25,884 nt of DNA, taken from contig WAKY01000084.1 in the NCBI GenBank assembly GCA_015523135.1, positions 1 through 25,884 on the forward strand, written 5' to 3'. The notes under the pieces were generated by a model that saw only the letters and a list, made by a program, of their open reading frames with translations, searched no databases and was not told the origin of the DNA. A program made the translations under genes and the position numbers. Positions 14,933-22,520 of the stretch are shown here, piece after piece. Within the stretch, counting starts at the first letter, position 1, and each line of letters begins with the position of its first letter. The stretch is from Candidatus Aciduliprofundum sp. (GTDB taxonomy: Archaea > Thermoplasmatota > Thermoplasmata > Thermoplasmatales > Aciduliprofundaceae).

Positions 14933-15899
14933 TTCGGATTTAAACGATTTTATAAGCTCTCTTAAGAGTCTTATGGATGAAGGATTAGTTGAGAGTAGGG
15001 ATGGAAAATTGTATCTTACAAAAGCGGGTAAGAAGGAGAGAGAAAAGTATAATTTAAAGTTATACAATGTTAGATGCCCCCATTGTGAGGGTAGAGGCAT
15101 AATTGAAGATCCGTTTGATATTTTGGAAAAGTATAAAAATATTGTGTTGCATAGACCCAAGCCTACAGCGGATTACGATCAGGGTTATATAAAGGAAGAG
15201 GATGTGATGCGCCGCATTGCCTTCATTTATGAGCGTGGAGATTTGGAGAATGCAGAAATTATTGTTATTGGTGATGATGACTTGATAAGTTTGGGTATGG
15301 CATTAACAGGTTTACCCAAGAGAATAGTTGTTTTGGAGATTGATGATAGATTAATAAAATTCATAAATGATAACGCAAAGAAGTATGGATTTCCGGTAGA
15401 AGCACGAAAATTTGATGTAAGAAAAGATATAGATGAGAATTTGCGTAGGAATTTTGATGTGTTTATCACAGATCCTGTGGAGACAATAGAGGGTATAACT
15501 CTCTTTCTATCAAGAGCAGCAAGCGGATTGAAGGGAGAGGGCTCTGCAGGATATTTTGGGCTCACGCATCTTGAAGCCTCTCTAAAAAAATGGCATGAGA
15601 TTGAGAAAAGATTGTTAACTATGAATTTTGTTATAACTGATATGCTTCGTGGTTTTAATGTTTATCCTATGAGCAATAATTTAGAACTGGCTGCTGAGGA
15701 TTACATAGTTTATAAGGAGATATCTAAAATAACAGGAAATGATAGGATAGATGCAGATTTTTACACCTCTACTCTTATTAGAATAGAGGCTATTGGGAAT
15801 ATTAATCCCTTGGTTACTGGAAGTGTAGAGCTTAGAGAAGAGGTTTATGTGGATGATGAGTCCTTGGTAACTGCTATGGCTACGAGGCGAAGGAAATGA
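14850..15899 (+). CDS. bpsA: Branched-chain polyamine synthase BpsA (N4-bis(aminopropyl)spermidine synthase)
   Basis: BpsA adds two aminopropyl groups to N4 of spermidine, making branched polyamines that stabilise nucleic acids in thermophiles. The 349-residue protein has an N-terminal winged-helix domain (about 5-65), a CPHCEGRG knuckle (76-83) and a Rossmann-type transferase domain. That domain carries GDDDL (141-145) and DPVET (208-212), the family's active-site motifs; the second is DPPET in relatives I recall. The start is the GTG at 14850 after GGAGAGAG. An in-frame stop lies just upstream, and the first ATG would cut the winged helix. It overlaps speD by 83 bases and pdaD by four. Confidence 0.92.
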   Translation: MWNLRTKRQILRYLKIERSPWELIKLVDSDLNDFISSLKSLMDEGLVESRDGKLYLTKAGKKEREKYNLKLYNVRCPHCEGRGIIEDPFDILEKYKNIVLHRPKPTADYDQGYIKEEDVMRRIAFIYERGDLENAEIIVIGDDDLISLGMALTGLPKRIVVLEIDDRLIKFINDNAKKYGFPVEARKFDVRKDIDENLRRNFDVFITDPVETIEGITLFLSRAASGLKGEGSAGYFGLTHLEASLKKWHEIEKRLLTMNFVITDMLRGFNVYPMSNNLELAAEDYIVYKEISKITGNDRIDADFYTSTLIRIEAIGNINPLVTGSVELREEVYVDDESLVTAMATRRRK

Positions 15900-16441
15900 T
15901 GACCCTTATACCTACAAAGGTGTTTTTTACTAAAGGTGTTGGTAGGCACAAGAGCGAGCTTGGCTCATTTGAGAGGGCATTAAGGGATGCGGGAATAGCT
16001 CAATTCAATCTTGTGGAAGTGAGTAGTATATTCCCCCCCAATGCTGAAATGGTTTCAAAGGAAGAAGGACTAAAATATTTAAAGCCAGGGCAGATTGTAT
16101 TTGTAGTTATGGCTAGAAATTCAAGCAATGAGTTAAATCGCTTAATATCTGCCTCTGTGGGCCTTGCCATACCTAAGGATAAAAGCAAGTATGGATATTT
16201 GAGTGAGCACCATAGCTTTGGAGAGACTGCGGAAGTTGCGGGGGATTACGCGGAGGATCTTGCTGCAGAGATGCTTGCATCTACCATGGGGTTGCAACAT
16301 CATCTTGTTTGGGATGAGGAGAAGGAAGTTTGGCGCTTAGATGATAGGATCCTTTTAACTTCAAATATAACTTCCACCGCTGTTGTTGAAAAACCTGGTG
16401 AATGGACAACTGTTGTTGCAGCAGCCGTTTTGGTTCCTTAA
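15896..16441 (+). CDS. pdaD: Pyruvoyl-dependent arginine decarboxylase
   Basis: PdaD turns arginine into agmatine, the entry point of archaeal polyamine synthesis. The 181-residue proenzyme carries the self-cleavage site EVSSIFPP (S43-S44), where the second serine becomes the pyruvoyl group. The family stretches FFTKGVGRHKSELGSFERAL and SEHHSFGETAEVAGDYAED are also present. It starts with a double ATG overlapping the bpsA stop (ATGATGA), so translation is coupled. With SpeD and BpsA it covers the first step, the donor and the last step. The aminopropyltransferase and the ureohydrolase that link them are not in this window. Confidence 0.95.
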   Translation: MMTLIPTKVFFTKGVGRHKSELGSFERALRDAGIAQFNLVEVSSIFPPNAEMVSKEEGLKYLKPGQIVFVVMARNSSNELNRLISASVGLAIPKDKSKYGYLSEHHSFGETAEVAGDYAEDLAAEMLASTMGLQHHLVWDEEKEVWRLDDRILLTSNITSTAVVEKPGEWTTVVAAAVLVP

Positions 16442-16499
16442 TGCATTCTTTTAAATACTATGAGCTGTATGGGAAAATAAAAAAGAGGGCGGGTGAAAA

Positions 16500-16529
16500 A
16501 GCACGATAAATTTTTCAGCTGTCCGTGCT
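16500..16529 (+). promoter_or_regulatory. Inverted repeat spanning the helicase promoter
   Basis: AGCACG (16500-16505) and CGTGCT (16524-16529) are perfect 6-bp inverted arms. They frame the TATA-like CGATAAATTTTT and the expected start of transcription. A dimeric regulator bound here would block the helicase promoter. Short arms with an 18-base spacer could also be chance. Confidence 0.35.
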
Positions 16530-16542
16530 AGGAGTGATATAT

Positions 16543-17898
16543 ATGGAAAATGTAAAATTTGAAGATATGAGTATATCTAAAGGGACAAAGAATGTTCTAA
16601 AAGAGCACAATTTTGTTGAGCCCACAGAGGTTCAGGAGAGGGTAATACCTTTCGCAATTAAAGGAAGGGATTTAATAGTTCAATCTAAAACGGGTTCTGG
16701 CAAGACATTGGCATTTTTAATTCCTATATTTGAAAACTTGGATTCTGGGCTCGAGGCCATAATTTTGGTACCCACAAGGGAACTGGCTCAGCAGGTTGAG
16801 AGAGTGGCTAGGAATATAGGAAAGGTGCATGGGAAGAGAACTGTTGTTATATATGGTGGAGTACCCATGGATAGGCAAATAGAGGGTTTGAAAGGTGCAT
16901 CTATGGTAATAGGAACACCAGGCCGTGTCATGGATTTGATGCGCAGAGGTTATTTGAATCTAAACAGCATAAAATTCTTTGTGTTAGATGAGGCAGATAG
17001 AATGCTGGATATGGGATTTATAGATGATATAAAGTGGATTTTGCAAAAAACACCGAAGGATAAGCAAATGATGCTTTTTTCAGCAACTATGCCTCCTGAG
17101 ATAATATCTCTTGCAAGAAAGTATATGAAGAATCCAGAGAAGATAATTCTTTCGGAGGATGAAATCACAGCAGAAAATGTGGCACAGTATTATGTGGAAG
17201 TTGGAGAGATAAACAAAATTGCAAAATTATCCTCATTAATCATATCGGAGCCGGGGAAATACTTAATATTCTGCAATACTAGAAGAAAAACGAAGAATAT
17301 AGCAGAGATTTTGCAAAAATATGGATTTAGGGCCTTTGCCTTGCATGGAGATATGCGTCAAGCCACGAGAACAAGGACAATGGATGCTTTCAAGCAAGGG
17401 AAAATCAATATTCTGGTATCCACAGATGTAGCAGCAAGGGGAATTGATGTGCATGGCATAACGCATGTTGTGAATTACGATGTGCCTTTGTACCCAAAGG
17501 ATTATGTGCATAGAATAGGGCGTACAGGAAGGATGGATGCCAGCGGAAAGGCAATAACCTTTGTTACTAGGGAAGACAAAGAGTATTTTCGTAGAATAGA
17601 GGATTTCATAGGCAAGAAAATTCCAAAGATGGAGATAAAGAATGTTGGTAAGATAAAGGAGAGGGAAGATTACAAGGAAATGAGCGATATATTCGGGATG
17701 GTAAAATTTAATTTTGAGCTAAAGAATGAATTGAGTGAGTGGGACTTGATAAAAATTGCAAACAATGCGGGAATAGGAGAAAATAACATAGGCAATATAA
17801 TATTGGAAGGAAAAAGAGGAAGTATGAAAGTGCATTACCGCAGCGCTCCTAAGGTAAAAAAGATGAGGGTATTTAAAAAAATAGAATTGGCGAAGTGA
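16543..17898 (+). CDS. DEAD-box ATP-dependent RNA helicase
   Basis: The 451-residue protein has all core helicase motifs. Motif I is SKTGSGKT (48-55), Ia is PTRELAQQ, then TPGR, DEAD (149-152) and SAT (180-182). The second RecA domain has STDVAARGID and HRIGRTGR. A Q-motif region (FVEPTEVQ) precedes motif I. The C-terminal 75 residues look like a DbpA/CsdA-type RNA-binding domain (NAGIGENNIGNIILEG), suggesting ribosome assembly or cold-type RNA unwinding; that part is inference. The start at 16543 follows AGGAGTGAT. An in-frame GTG at 16525 lies inside the promoter repeat and was not used. Confidence 0.95.
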   Translation: MENVKFEDMSISKGTKNVLKEHNFVEPTEVQERVIPFAIKGRDLIVQSKTGSGKTLAFLIPIFENLDSGLEAIILVPTRELAQQVERVARNIGKVHGKRTVVIYGGVPMDRQIEGLKGASMVIGTPGRVMDLMRRGYLNLNSIKFFVLDEADRMLDMGFIDDIKWILQKTPKDKQMMLFSATMPPEIISLARKYMKNPEKIILSEDEITAENVAQYYVEVGEINKIAKLSSLIISEPGKYLIFCNTRRKTKNIAEILQKYGFRAFALHGDMRQATRTRTMDAFKQGKINILVSTDVAARGIDVHGITHVVNYDVPLYPKDYVHRIGRTGRMDASGKAITFVTREDKEYFRRIEDFIGKKIPKMEIKNVGKIKEREDYKEMSDIFGMVKFNFELKNELSEWDLIKIANNAGIGENNIGNIILEGKRGSMKVHYRSAPKVKKMRVFKKIELAK

Positions 17899-17907
17899 TT
17901 TATATAC
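17899..17907 (+). promoter_or_regulatory. TATA-like box of the zinc-ribbon gene
   Basis: TTTATATAC overlaps the end of the helicase gene. The predicted start near 17929 leaves a 17-base leader to the ATG at 17946. A second weaker box, CTTTATC at about 17915, would give a leaderless start. Confidence 0.4.
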
Positions 17908-17945
17908 CCTAAACTCTTTATCTTTTGAGAGTATATCTTCCTTCA

Positions 17946-18146
17946 ATGGAGAACAGGTGCATAATTTGTGGCAAGAAATTGCACGATCCTTTTGCTCTTT
18001 ATTGTGCTGAATGTGAATATGAGCTTAAGAGGGCTCGTCTTGCAGATGAAGAAACTGTGGAAGATTATATAAATAGAGTTAAAGTGGAAGATATGCACCC
18101 CCATGTAGATTTAAAAGGGATAAAATCACTAGATTCATTTTTTTAA
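17946..18146 (+). CDS. Small zinc-ribbon protein, unknown function
   Basis: The 66-residue protein binds zinc through C5-x2-C8 and C20-x2-C23, a treble-clef or ribbon type knuckle near its N-terminus. An acidic stretch and a hydrophobic end (SLDSFF) follow. The final residues resemble a PCNA-interacting box only loosely, since the Gln is missing. The ATG at 17946 is preferred over an upstream GTG-type start at 17925 because the ribbon begins right after it. It overlaps the next gene tail to tail by four bases, sharing a palindromic TTAA as both stops. Confidence 0.65.
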   Translation: MENRCIICGKKLHDPFALYCAECEYELKRARLADEETVEDYINRVKVEDMHPHVDLKGIKSLDSFF

Positions 18147-18385
18147 GAAATTTCAAAATCTACGCCATACATTGATTTTATGTAATCTACAATATCTTTG
18201 AGATTCTTGCTGTGGTATTCTACCTCATTTTTCTTGGTCTTGTAATAATGTCTGAAAACTTCATATCTACTAAAGCTTTCGTTGTACCTTATTGATATAC
18301 GAAAGTTTCTTGGCGCATTTCCCTGGGAGGTTATGTCAACTTCGTTTCCCTTCCTCAAATATTCTTCAGATATTTGGATTGCCAT
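18143..18385 (-). CDS. Conserved-looking small protein, unknown function
   Basis: This 80-residue soluble protein mixes beta-strand-like stretches (FRISIRYNESFSRYEVFRHYY) with a C-terminal helix (LKDIVDYIKSMYG). I do not recognise the family; the pattern suggests a small alpha/beta fold. The ATG at 18385 is preceded by GTGGGAAAG. An in-frame GTG three codons upstream is also possible. Its stop overlaps the stop of the zinc-ribbon gene. Confidence 0.55.
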   Translation of the reverse strand: MAIQISEEYLRKGNEVDITSQGNAPRNFRISIRYNESFSRYEVFRHYYKTKKNEVEYHSKNLKDIVDYIKSMYGVDFEIS

Positions 18386-18442
18386 CTTTCCCACACCATT
18401 GTTAGTGGATAAAAAGGAATATGAAAAAGGTATAAAAAGGTT

Positions 18443-19528
18443 TTATTCCTCTTTAAATAGTTTCTTTTCTTCATTCTCACTCAGATCCACCTTTTTCTCC
18501 TCTTCCTCTCTCTTTTTCTGCTCTTCCAAGTCCTTTACGAGCTCCTCGTAAGAGGGTATTGGCCCTAGAATATCCTTTGCGTTCCCAACTATTTTTTCAA
18601 TATCTTTGTAGCTCATAGGCGAGATTTTCTCCTCTTTCTCCTCTCCTGCAAGGTATTTTGCTGTGGATTCTATTAGTTTTGAAATTTCAAATGGGAATAT
18701 TATCTTGGTTGCTTGCCCATCTGCCACTTTAGTTAATGTGTCTAAAGAGAGAACACTTAATGCCTTGGAAGTTAAGGCTGCGGAACCAAGCGCAATTATT
18801 CTGTATCTTTGTGCTTCTCCTTGTGCCTGCAATATTGTGGCTAATCTCAAACCCTGTGCTTCAAGAATCTGTGCCTGTCTCTTACCTTCTGCCTCTAAAA
18901 TCCTTGCTCTCTTCTTACCTTCCGCCTCTAATATCTGGCTGCGCTTTATACCATCTGCCTTCAATATTGCTGCCCTTCTTTCCCTCTCTGCAGCTGTCTG
19001 TGCCTCCATAGCCTGCTTAACCCTAGCAGCAGGGTCAACTTCCTTTATCTCCACTGCTTCAACTTTCACTCCCCACTTATCTGTTGCCTCATCTAGAACA
19101 TCTCTCAGATGGGCATTTATTTGCTCCCTGTTGTACAGAATTTCGTCCAAGTTCATGTTTCCTATTACGCTCCTTAATGTTGTCCTTGCGAGGTTTATCG
19201 TTGCAAGCTTGTAATCTTGCACTTCGAAGAATGCTTTTTCAGCATCCACAACCCTAATGTAAATAACAGCATCCACTGCTGTCGGAGAGTTGTCTCTAGT
19301 TATGACTTCCTGCTTGGGTACATCCCATGTCTGGGTTCTCATATCCATTCTTATAACTTGTGCAAATGGCCAAACAAAATTCAATCCCGGATTTAGAATT
19401 CCTCTGTATTTACCCAAAAATATGTAAATTCCTCTCTCATAGGGCTTGATTATTCTTATGGAGGAGGTTAAAAGGTACACTATTATTATAGCTATAAATA
19501 TTGTAACTCCTATTATCCATCCTTCCAT
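18443..19528 (-). CDS. SPFH-domain (stomatin/prohibitin-like) membrane protein
   Basis: Stomatin-type SPFH proteins build oligomeric membrane microdomains and often partner with NfeD proteins and membrane proteases. The 361 residues show one N-terminal membrane helix (3-24). The SPFH domain (about 25-190) has the typical IIKPYERGIYIFLGKYRGI and NPGLNFVWPF. Five 11-residue repeats forming a helical rod follow (190-244), then a C-terminal charged tail rich in Glu and Lys. The start at 19528 has GAGGTGATAAA directly ahead. It lies nine bases after the nfeD gene, a classic nfeD-SPFH operon. Confidence 0.95.
   Translation of the reverse strand: MEGWIIGVTIFIAIIIVYLLTSSIRIIKPYERGIYIFLGKYRGILNPGLNFVWPFAQVIRMDMRTQTWDVPKQEVITRDNSPTAVDAVIYIRVVDAEKAFFEVQDYKLATINLARTTLRSVIGNMNLDEILYNREQINAHLRDVLDEATDKWGVKVEAVEIKEVDPAARVKQAMEAQTAAERERRAAILKADGIKRSQILEAEGKKRARILEAEGKRQAQILEAQGLRLATILQAQGEAQRYRIIALGSAALTSKALSVLSLDTLTKVADGQATKIIFPFEISKLIESTAKYLAGEEKEEKISPMSYKDIEKIVGNAKDILGPIPSYEELVKDLEEQKKREEEEKKVDLSENEEKKLFKEE
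18797..18961 (-). repeat. Five 11-codon repeats inside the SPFH gene
   Basis: Five tandem 11-residue units (pattern x-A-[EDQ]-G-x-x-R-x-x-I-L) cover residues 190-244. The units begin KADG, EAEG, EAEG, EAQG and QAQG. Eleven-residue periodicity fits a right-handed helical rod as seen in flotillin and stomatin tails. The DNA copies are similar but not identical. Confidence 0.8.
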
Positions 19529-19537
19529 TTTATCACC

Positions 19538-19978
19538 TCATTTCTCTTTTACTACCACATGGACTCCCTCACCCTTTATTACCACTACTTTTTTTCCAAC
19601 TTCTATCTCTTCATCTGCGGTAGCACTCCAAATTTCGTTGTCTATTCTAACTTTTCCTTTCAAAGAATTTGGTATAATTTTTGCCGTTACAATACCCTCT
19701 TTTCCTACAAGCTTATCTACAGTGGTTGTAGTAGGTAATGTGGGTCTTGCTAAAGCACGATAGAAAGCCATAACCGCCAGTGTAGCTATTACTGCAGTTG
19801 ATAATGTTATTATAACCACGGGCACAACACCTATGTCTGGCATGAATATATAAACTATGCCAAGGATTACAAGCACAGTTCCAGGCACTGCAATAAAGAA
19901 CCCTGGGACAGAGAGCTCTGCCAGTATAAGTAGGGCCCCAATTACTAGTAGAACTATTCCTAGGGTAAGAAAGTCCAT
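19538..19978 (-). CDS. NfeD-family membrane protein (short form)
   Basis: NfeD short-form proteins pair with SPFH proteins. The 146 residues have two or three membrane helices (about 5-25, 28-48 and 53-75). A C-terminal OB-fold domain (about 85-146) contains LVGKEGIVTAKI and GKVRIDNEIWSATADEEIEVG, which are family-typical. It lacks the N-terminal protease domain of long NfeD. A TATA-like box at 20001-20010 gives a leaderless transcript at the ATG 19978, heading the operon with the SPFH gene. Confidence 0.92.
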   Translation of the reverse strand: MDFLTLGIVLLVIGALLILAELSVPGFFIAVPGTVLVILGIVYIFMPDIGVVPVVIITLSTAVIATLAVMAFYRALARPTLPTTTTVDKLVGKEGIVTAKIIPNSLKGKVRIDNEIWSATADEEIEVGKKVVVIKGEGVHVVVKEK

Positions 19979-20000
19979 GGATGCACTATGGAAAGAAAGA

Positions 20001-20010
20001 TATATAAATT
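20001..20010 (-). promoter_or_regulatory. TATA-like box of the nfeD-SPFH operon
   Basis: The minus strand reads AATTTATATA, centred 27 bp ahead of the ATG at 19978, giving a leaderless message. Confidence 0.55.
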
Positions 20011-20057
20011 TTTGGAAAAAATTTGCTATTATTTATGGACATAATCGTACCGCAAGG

Positions 20058-20065
20058 TTTATATT
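20058..20065 (+). promoter_or_regulatory. TATA-like box of the 37-aa gene
   Basis: TTTATATT is centred at 20062, predicting a start near 20088. The leader then begins with the GAGGAGGT ribosome-binding site. Confidence 0.5.
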
Positions 20066-20102
20066 TTTGAAAAATAATATCAAACTTGAGGAGGTAATCC
20101 TT

Positions 20103-20216
20103 ATGGTTCCTCATAAGAAAAGGGAAGAATATAGATTGGAAAAAGATATAGAGAAGGAAGTTGAGGCAATTTTGAAGGGTGAGGAGGATATGGAATTTCC
20201 TTCTCCAGATGAATAA
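20103..20216 (+). CDS. 37-residue highly charged protein
   Basis: This tiny gene has a good TATA-like box (20058-20065), a strong GAGGAGGT seven bases before its ATG and its own stop, so it is probably real despite its size. The product is almost entirely charged. A Lys/Glu helix (REEYRLEKDIEKEVEAILKG) is followed by an acidic tail. I recognise no family. It lies 62 bp upstream of the clamp-loader gene rfcL, which has a separate promoter. Confidence 0.55.
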   Translation: MVPHKKREEYRLEKDIEKEVEAILKGEEDMEFPSPDE

Positions 20217-20248
20217 ATTCTTTATCTCCTCTCTCTTTTTTTTGCAAA

Positions 20249-20257
20249 GATTAAATA
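20249..20257 (+). promoter_or_regulatory. TATA-like box of rfcL
   Basis: GATTAAATA is centred 26 bp ahead of the rfcL ATG at 20279, indicating a leaderless transcript. Confidence 0.5.
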
Positions 20258-20278
20258 TGATTTTGTGCATGCTAATCT

Positions 20279-21607
20279 ATGGGTGAACCATGGGTTGAAA
20301 AATATAGGCCTAAGAGATTGAGGGAGATTGTTGGTAATAATCAAGCTATAAACGAGATTTTGAGATGGGCTGAAGAGTGGGAAGAGGGCAAGCCAAGTTA
20401 TAAAGCTCTAATTCTTGTTGGCAAGCCAGGATGTGGTAAGACCACAACAGCTAGAGCTTTAGCTAATGAAATGGGTTGGGGAGTTATAGAATTAAATGCA
20501 TCAGATGTGAGAAATGAGGAGAAGATAAAGCAAATAGCATTAAGGGGAGCAATATATGAAACTTTTACAGATGATGGGGAATTCATATCCAGCAGAAAAG
20601 GAGGAAGAAAGTTAATAATTTTTGATGAAGCGGACAATTTATACGAGGGGGTTAAGGATGGAGATAGGGGCGGGAAAAAAGCAATAGTAGAAACAATAAA
20701 AGCTACCAAGCAGCCCATAATTTTGATAGGTAATGATTATTATTCCATAGTAAGTGGGGCCTGGGGTAAGGTGCTAAAATCGGTTGCGAAGGTAGTTAAG
20801 TTCAGAGCTGTAAATAGGGCGCAAATTGTAAATGTTTTGAGAAGAATATGTGCTGCTGAAGGAATAAAGTGTAAAGATGAAGTACTAGCATATATAGCTG
20901 GAAAATCTGGTGGAGATTTAAGAGCAGCTATAAACGATTTGCAGGCAATTGCCGAGGGTAAGAGAGTTGTCACTGAGGATGACATAGCCGCTTTGGGCTA
21001 CAGGGATGTAAAGAATGAAATTTACAAAACAACTCTTGTTATACTCCATACAGAGCATTTCTGGGAAGCAAAGAATATGCTAAATAATTTGGATGAAACT
21101 CCTGATTTTGTTATGCTCTGGATTGATGAGAATATGCCTTTGGAATACACAAAGCCTAAAGATTTGGTAAGGGGTTATGAGTACCTCTCTAAGGCAGATG
21201 TCTTTCTCGGGAGAGTTATGAGGAGACAGCAGTATGCATTATGGAGCTATGCAATGGATATGATAGCAGCAGTCAGCGTTGGCAAGGATGAGAAGTATAA
21301 GAAACATCCACGGAAATATAATTTTCCCTCTTGGCTTATGTATATGAATAGAACCAAGAAGGTTAGGGAGATTAGAGATAGCCTGGGAATAAAATTAGGA
21401 CGAGTTTATCACACTTCAAAGAGCGATGTTCTTGAAAATGTAATTTCTGAATTCTCAGTTATATATGACAAGGATGAAAATTTAAGAAATTTTTACACGC
21501 GAATATTACACCTTAACGAAGATGAGATAAGTTATATGACTACAAAGGATCCTAGGAAAATTCTTAAAGAATCAAAAATAAAAAAGGGTGAAGGTGGGTC
21601 AGTGTGA
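20279..21607 (+). CDS. rfcL: Replication factor C large subunit
   Basis: RfcL is the large subunit of the clamp loader that opens PCNA at primer ends. The 442-residue AAA+ protein starts with the family's PWVEKYRPKRLREIVGN. It has Walker A GKPGCGKT (48-55), Walker B LIIFDEAD (about 112-119) and a sensor 2 region, GKSGGDLRAAINDLQ. The C-terminal collar helices follow. Unlike many archaeal RfcL it ends in a short basic and Gly tail without a recognisable PCNA-binding box. Transcription appears leaderless. It ends one base before a small convergent gene. Confidence 0.95.
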   Translation: MGEPWVEKYRPKRLREIVGNNQAINEILRWAEEWEEGKPSYKALILVGKPGCGKTTTARALANEMGWGVIELNASDVRNEEKIKQIALRGAIYETFTDDGEFISSRKGGRKLIIFDEADNLYEGVKDGDRGGKKAIVETIKATKQPIILIGNDYYSIVSGAWGKVLKSVAKVVKFRAVNRAQIVNVLRRICAAEGIKCKDEVLAYIAGKSGGDLRAAINDLQAIAEGKRVVTEDDIAALGYRDVKNEIYKTTLVILHTEHFWEAKNMLNNLDETPDFVMLWIDENMPLEYTKPKDLVRGYEYLSKADVFLGRVMRRQQYALWSYAMDMIAAVSVGKDEKYKKHPRKYNFPSWLMYMNRTKKVREIRDSLGIKLGRVYHTSKSDVLENVISEFSVIYDKDENLRNFYTRILHLNEDEISYMTTKDPRKILKESKIKKGEGGSV

Positions 21608-21608
21608 T

Positions 21609-21722
21609 TTATGTGATTGCCTTTGCTTTTTCTTGGAATTCCATATTTATTTCCATAGATTGAATTTCTTCTATCATTTCGTTGATTTCCCCTATAATTT
21701 CTTCCAAATCCTCCTTGGTCAT
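21609..21722 (-). CDS. 37-residue acidic helical protein under a palindromic operator
   Basis: A short frame from the ATG at 21722 encodes an almost wholly helical, acidic peptide (TKEDLEEIIGEINEMIEEIQ and onward), likely a coiled coil. A TATA-like box (21758-21766) and tandem palindromes lie just upstream, which argues that it is expressed and regulated. No clear ribosome-binding site is seen. I recognise no family. Its stop lies one base from the rfcL stop, tail to tail. Confidence 0.5.
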   Translation of the reverse strand: MTKEDLEEIIGEINEMIEEIQSMEINMEFQEKAKAIT

Positions 21723-21734
21723 TTTTATCACTTA

Positions 21735-21759
21735 TCAGACAAACGTCTGACAATTGTCA
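21735..21759. promoter_or_regulatory. Two overlapping palindromes, likely operator
   Basis: TCAGAC-AAAC-GTCTGA (21735-21750) and the perfect palindrome TGACAATTGTCA (21748-21759) share the core GAC-N4-GTC and are centred 11 bp apart, about one helical turn. They lie between the TATA box and the start of the 37-aa gene, where a bound dimer would block transcription. Confidence 0.55.
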
Positions 21760-21817
21760 TATATAACTTTAAAGTATATAAACTTTTTGTTAGGTGGTGA
21801 TAACTTTTTAAGAAAAA

Positions 21818-21827
21818 TTTATTTAAA
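21818..21827 (+). promoter_or_regulatory. TATA-like box of tpiA
   Basis: TTTATTTAAA is centred 26 bp ahead of the ATG at 21848, indicating a leaderless transcript. Confidence 0.55.
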
Positions 21828-21847
21828 AGGCATACTTACAGCCAAGC

Positions 21848-22519
21848 ATGTGGAAAACTCCAGTACTCATTGTGAATTTCAAACTCTACGCTTCGGGAGT
21901 CGGGGAGAGTGCTCTTAAACTTGCGAGAATTTTGGACAAAATACATCAAGAGAGGGAAATAAGTGTGGTAGTTGCAGTAAATCCTCTTGATGCTTACAGA
22001 ATAAAGAAGGAGGTTAGTATTCCTGTAATATTGCAGCATGCTGATGCTGTTGATTTTGGCGCTCATACTGGTAGAATAAATGTAGATTTGGCGAAAGAAT
22101 ACAATTTGGATGGTTTGCTTATAAATCATTCTGAAAGAACACTAAAAATAGAGGATATTGATTTCTTAATTCAAAAATCTAAGGAATTGGATTTAATTTC
22201 TGTAGTTTGCGCTAACAATTTTCGCGTTGCCGGAGCTTTGGCATTTTTAGAGCCAAATTTCATTGCTATGGAGCCTCCTGAGCTTATAGGGGGAGATATA
22301 TCTGTATCAACTGCAAGACCAGAAGCGATAGTGGAGACGATAGAAGCAGTTAAATCTGTTAGGAGCATACCTGTGCTTGTGGGTGCGGGGATAAAGAACG
22401 GCGAGGATGTTAAGAAAGCCATAGAGTTGGGTGCTGAAGGGGTGCTTGTAGCATCGGGAGTTGTAAAGGCTAAGGATCCAGAAAGAGTTGTAAATGATTT
22501 GGTAGATGGGATGATGTAA
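21848..22519 (+). CDS. tpiA: Triosephosphate isomerase, archaeal short form
   Basis: TpiA interconverts glyceraldehyde-3-phosphate and dihydroxyacetone phosphate in central carbon metabolism. At 223 residues it is the short archaeal type. Visible landmarks are VNFKLY with the catalytic Lys12, INHSER with His94, the catalytic Glu142 in MEPPELIGG, and the phosphate-binding LVGAGIKNGEDV and GVLVASGVVKA near the end. It starts leaderless and is followed after one base by a membrane-protein gene, which is likely co-transcribed. Confidence 0.96.
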   Translation: MWKTPVLIVNFKLYASGVGESALKLARILDKIHQEREISVVVAVNPLDAYRIKKEVSIPVILQHADAVDFGAHTGRINVDLAKEYNLDGLLINHSERTLKIEDIDFLIQKSKELDLISVVCANNFRVAGALAFLEPNFIAMEPPELIGGDISVSTARPEAIVETIEAVKSVRSIPVLVGAGIKNGEDVKKAIELGAEGVLVASGVVKAKDPERVVNDLVDGMM

Positions 22520-22520
22520 T

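Noticed and set aside
18663..19214. 183-codon plus-strand frame opposite the SPFH gene
   Set aside because: The repetitive Ser/Ala/Leu translation is the mirror of the 11-codon repeats; no start signals.
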